A stretch of DNA of 64,000 bases. Origin: Kitasatospora azatica KCTC 9699 (GTDB lineage: Bacteria > Actinomycetota > Actinomycetes > Streptomycetales > Streptomycetaceae). The translations under genes were made by a program, and so were the position numbers. Below, in pieces: positions 61,635 through 64,000 of this stretch. Under the pieces are notes generated by a model, which was given only the letters and a program-made list of their open reading frames with translations, was not told the DNA's origin and made no database searches. The stretch's first letter is position 1. Each line of letters starts with the position of its first letter. The stretch spans positions 4,464,001 through 4,528,000 of the forward strand of contig NZ_JQMO01000003.1 in assembly GCF_000744785.1 (NCBI RefSeq). The letters run 5' to 3'.

Positions 61635-62417
61635 ATGACCGAAACCGCCGCCGCTCTGGCCGGCGTAGCAGCACCCCTTCCCTGCCCGGTGACCGGCATG
61701 CTGCACTCCTGGGACCTGTCGACCGGCGTCGACGGCCCAGGGACGCGCTTCGTCGCCTTCCTCGCCGGCTGCCCGCTGCGCTGCCTCTACTGCCACAACC
61801 CCGACACGTGGCACCTGCGCGACGGTCGGCGCACCACCGCCGACGAGATCGTCCAGGAGGCCGCCAAGTACACCGAGTTCATCCGCGCCTGCGGCGGCGG
61901 TGCGACGATCAGCGGCGGCGAGCCGCTACTCCAGCCGAGTCTCACCGGCGAGCTGTTGCACCGCTTCAAGCACGAACTCGGCCTGCACACCGCCCTGGAC
62001 ACCTCCGGCTTCCTCGGCTCCCGCGCCACCGACGCGCTGCTCGCCGACACCGACCTCGTCCTGCTCGACATCAAGTCCTGGGACCGCGCGCTCTACCGGC
62101 GCCTGACCGGGCAGCGGCTCGCTCCCACCCTGGACTTCGCCCGACGCCTGGCCGGCCTCGGCACCGAGGTCTGGATCCGCTTCGTCCTCGTCCCGGGCCT
62201 CACCGACCTCCCCGGGAACATCGAGGGCGTCGCCTCCTTCGCCGCCTCCCTCGGCAACGTCGCCCGGGTCGACGTGCTGCCCTTCCACAAGCTCGGCACC
62301 GCCAAATGGCGCGCTCTGGGCCTGGAGTTCACCCTCGACGACACCCCGATGCCGACCCGCGACCAGGTGGCCGCGGCTCGCGCGGGGTTCGCCGCCCACG
62401 GGTTGCACGCCGTCTGA
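61635..62417 (+). CDS. pflA: Pyruvate formate-lyase activating enzyme (radical SAM)
   Basis: Radical SAM activase of 260 residues that installs the glycyl radical on PflB. The cluster motif is CPLRCLYC with Cys46, Cys50 and Cys53. GGGATISGGEPLLQP is the usual SAM-binding stretch, and VDGPGTRFVAFLAGC precedes the cluster. LPFHKLGTAKW is typical of PflA. ATG at 61635 with AAGGAG. Confidence 0.95.
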   Translation: MTETAAALAGVAAPLPCPVTGMLHSWDLSTGVDGPGTRFVAFLAGCPLRCLYCHNPDTWHLRDGRRTTADEIVQEAAKYTEFIRACGGGATISGGEPLLQPSLTGELLHRFKHELGLHTALDTSGFLGSRATDALLADTDLVLLDIKSWDRALYRRLTGQRLAPTLDFARRLAGLGTEVWIRFVLVPGLTDLPGNIEGVASFAASLGNVARVDVLPFHKLGTAKWRALGLEFTLDDTPMPTRDQVAAARAGFAAHGLHAV

Positions 62418-62434
62418 TCGCGCCTGCCACACCC

Positions 62435-62482
62435 GCTCCCCGGTACGGTCGAGCCTCACGGCTCGTTGACCGACCGGGGAGC
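62435..62482 (+). terminator. Terminator after pflA
   Basis: GCTCCCCGGT (62435-62444) pairs with ACCGGGGAGC (62473-62482), with a nested GAGC/GCTC stem inside. Confidence 0.7.
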
Positions 62483-62583
62483 TTCGTCGTGCTCGCGCCG
62501 CGTGCCCTGATGGAGCGGCGGCGCGGTTCCGGGCTCCGGAGCATGGTTGCGGGGCAGCGACCGGGAGCTCTGCAACGCAAAAG

Positions 62584-62624
62584 CGCAGTGGCCGGCCGCG
62601 ATCGCGTCGCGGTCGGCCACTGCG
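62584..62624. terminator. Hairpin between pflA and the oleate hydratase gene
   Basis: An 18-base arm starting CGCAGTGGCCG (62584-62601) pairs with 62607-62624 with one G-T wobble and a 5-base loop. It lies between convergent genes and probably ends the minus-strand oleate hydratase transcript. The gap 62418-62704 holds only this and the preceding hairpin. Confidence 0.75.
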
Positions 62625-62704
62625 ATGTGGTGGGAGCTCAGCGCAGCCAGGAGTGGTCACGCACGACCGGGAGAGCGGCCCAGCGGCGGCTCAGCCCCCT
62701 GCCG

Positions 62705-64000
62705 TCACTTGCGGTGCATGGTGTGCAGGGCCTGGGCCAGAACGTGCGGGTCGTGGTGGCCCTTGTGGACGGCGGGCGGCTGCTTGTCGAGGCCGAGGAG
62801 CTGCGCCACCGCGGTCCAGGCGGTGCGCACGGAGTACTCGACGGTGAAGACGACGTCGTCCGGGACCTCGGCGTACTGGCCGATGAAGGCGAGGTTGGTG
62901 GAGCCCTTCGGGACGACCTGCGGGCGGTCGCCGTGGCTGCGGACCAGGAACTGGCTGGTGATGTAGGGCATCAGGCAGGGGACGACGGTGGATGCCTCGG
63001 CGACGCGCCCGGCGGTGGCGGCATCCACGGCCAGGTGGTGCAGAACCTCCTGGAGGATCTCCTCCCCGCTGCACTCCCGCATGGGCTTCTGGACGTACGT
63101 TCCGGGCTTGTCAGGGAAGAGCCCGTAGCCCCACCAGACGGACACGCCCTCGGGCTGCTGCTGGTAGACCGGCTGGCGGTTGACCACGACGGTGAGCAGC
63201 CAAGGGGATTCGGTGAGGGTGAGCAGGCCGCCGCGGCCGGTGGCACGGCCGGTGAACGTCTCCATCCAGTCCAGGAAGGCCGGGTCCTTTGCGGTGACGG
63301 TGAAGGACTCCCAGGTGGAGTCGGTGACACTGCGGTCGAACACCTCCGGGCGGCCGAAGTTCTCGCGGCCGCGGGCGATGCGGTGCCACAGCAGGAAGGA
63401 GGAGGGGCTGCGCGAGGTGCGCGGGCCTTCCGGCGGGGTGGTGTGCGAGCCGAGGCTGGAGTCCGCGGTCATCGAGCCGTTGGTGACGAACACCAGGTCC
63501 TCCGGGGCAACCGGCAGGTCGGCGTGGGCACCCGCGAAGTGGATCCGCTCGACGCTGGTGCCCGTCCCCGCCCGGAAGGACAGGTCGGTCACCCGGTGGC
63601 CGGTGTGGATCCGCACCCCGTGCTCCAGCAGCCAGGCGGTCAGCGGGCGGACGATCGAGTCGTACTGGTTGTACCGGGTGCGGTGGATCCCGGACATCGT
63701 CTCGAACTCGGGGAACAGGTGCACGAAGCGCAGCAGGTAGCGACGGAACTCGATCGCGCTGTGCCAGGGCTCGAAGGCGAAGGTGGTGCACCACATGTAC
63801 CAGAAGTCGGTGGTGAAGAAGTCCCCGCTGAAGCAGTCCGTGATCCGCTTGCCGTCCAGCATCCGCTCGGGTGTGGCCAGGCAGGCGACCAGCTCCAGGC
63901 GGTGGCGCTCGGAGAACCCCATGGCGTGGCCGTCGCGGATCGCTCCTCCCGCGCCCACCAGCCGGGTGGCGTCGTCCCACGGGGACTCCTGGTGGGAGTC
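62705..64000 (-). CDS. ohyA: Oleate hydratase (5' end off window)
   Basis: FAD-dependent fatty acid hydratase (MCRA family) that adds water to oleic acid and related unsaturated fatty acids. The visible 431 codons are open to the window edge; the N-terminal FAD motif lies outside. Family blocks are TTDFWYMWCTTFAFEPWHSA, FPEFETMSGIHRTRYNQYDS, VFVTNGSMTADSS, SPWLLTVVVNRQP, WWGYGLFPDKPGTYVQKPM, CLMPYITSQF and FIGQYAEVPDDVVFTVEYSVR. The equivalent pseudogene at 51584-52247 shares the last four blocks. May detoxify host or membrane unsaturated fatty acids. Confidence 0.93.
   Translation of the reverse strand, partial: DSHQESPWDDATRLVGAGGAIRDGHAMGFSERHRLELVACLATPERMLDGKRITDCFSGDFFTTDFWYMWCTTFAFEPWHSAIEFRRYLLRFVHLFPEFETMSGIHRTRYNQYDSIVRPLTAWLLEHGVRIHTGHRVTDLSFRAGTGTSVERIHFAGAHADLPVAPEDLVFVTNGSMTADSSLGSHTTPPEGPRTSRSPSSFLLWHRIARGRENFGRPEVFDRSVTDSTWESFTVTAKDPAFLDWMETFTGRATGRGGLLTLTESPWLLTVVVNRQPVYQQQPEGVSVWWGYGLFPDKPGTYVQKPMRECSGEEILQEVLHHLAVDAATAGRVAEASTVVPCLMPYITSQFLVRSHGDRPQVVPKGSTNLAFIGQYAEVPDDVVFTVEYSVRTAWTAVAQLLGLDKQPPAVHKGHHDPHVLAQALHTMHRK

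Noticed and set aside
56109..61814. Very long open frame on the minus strand opposite adhE and pflB
   Set aside because: It is antisense to two enzymes with intact catalytic motifs, shows no family features, and arises from extreme third-position GC bias.
1..64000. CRISPR arrays, tRNA or rRNA genes, complete insertion sequences
   Set aside because: No regularly spaced repeats, no tRNA-like cloverleaf with CCA end, and no transposase motif was seen on either strand.

Overview
This is a high-GC, tightly packed actinobacterial window, most likely from a Streptomycetaceae genome (Streptomyces, Kitasatospora or Streptacidiphilus). The reasons are strong third-position GC bias, frequent GTG starts and 4-base ATGA/GTGA overlaps, rare TTA (bldA-type) codons found only in a specialised operon, a sugar ABC importer without its own ATPase (the MsiK arrangement), and a DevS/DevR dormancy island. 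Three blocks can be read, plus the edges.

Block 1 (about 1-25 kb) looks like a specialised-metabolite or glycoconjugate cluster built on a heptose nucleotide pathway. A minus-strand operon encodes a manganese/iron transporter (mntH), two half-size ABC exporters and a GH31 alpha-xylosidase-type enzyme. The divergent plus-strand run encodes a GT2-type glycosyltransferase, a methyltransferase, a 50-residue secretable peptide ending DTWGWG, a GT4 glycosyltransferase, a class IV aminotransferase, an APH-fold kinase, two sugar nucleotidyltransferases, an SDR, a NUDIX hydrolase, two HAD phosphatases, a NagA-like deacetylase, GmhA, GmhB, HddA, an unknown 110-residue protein, a Stf0 sulfotransferase, a GH3 glycosidase, a second methyltransferase and an FMN reductase. 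GmhA-GmhB-HddA-HddC is the known route to GDP-D-glycero-alpha-D-manno-heptose. There is no PKS, NRPS, lanthipeptide or other scaffold enzyme, so the acceptor of the heptose is unknown. Two promoter regions of this block carry the same spaced operator (TGGCA / TGCCG / GCTGCCAATGA). TTA codons in the HAD and sulfotransferase genes suggest bldA control. A perfect bidirectional hairpin at 25072-25120 closes the block.

Block 2 (25-39 kb) is a carbohydrate-use locus: secreted GH95 enzyme with a ricin-type binding domain and a secreted beta-helix polysaccharide enzyme on the minus strand, then a divergent LacI regulator, GH2 beta-galactosidase, sugar-binding lipoprotein and two permeases.

Block 3 (39-64 kb) is a hypoxia/dormancy island under a DevS (DosS)-type heme-GAF sensor kinase and DevR (DosR)-type regulator. 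It holds four universal stress proteins, an Rv1733c-like membrane protein, a PNPOx-like flavoprotein, the arginine deiminase pathway (APC antiporter, arcA, arcB, arcC), a RafH-like ribosome hibernation factor, phosphoketolase, AdhE, and pyruvate formate-lyase with its activase. Candidate DevR boxes lie upstream of several of these transcription units. Two decayed genes sit in the island: a nitroreductase (Acg-like) C-terminal stub and an oleate hydratase with an internal deletion and frameshifts. A second oleate hydratase that appears intact runs off the right edge. The block can supply ATP without respiration (carbamate kinase, and acetyl-phosphate from phosphoketolase) and dispose of reductant (AdhE).
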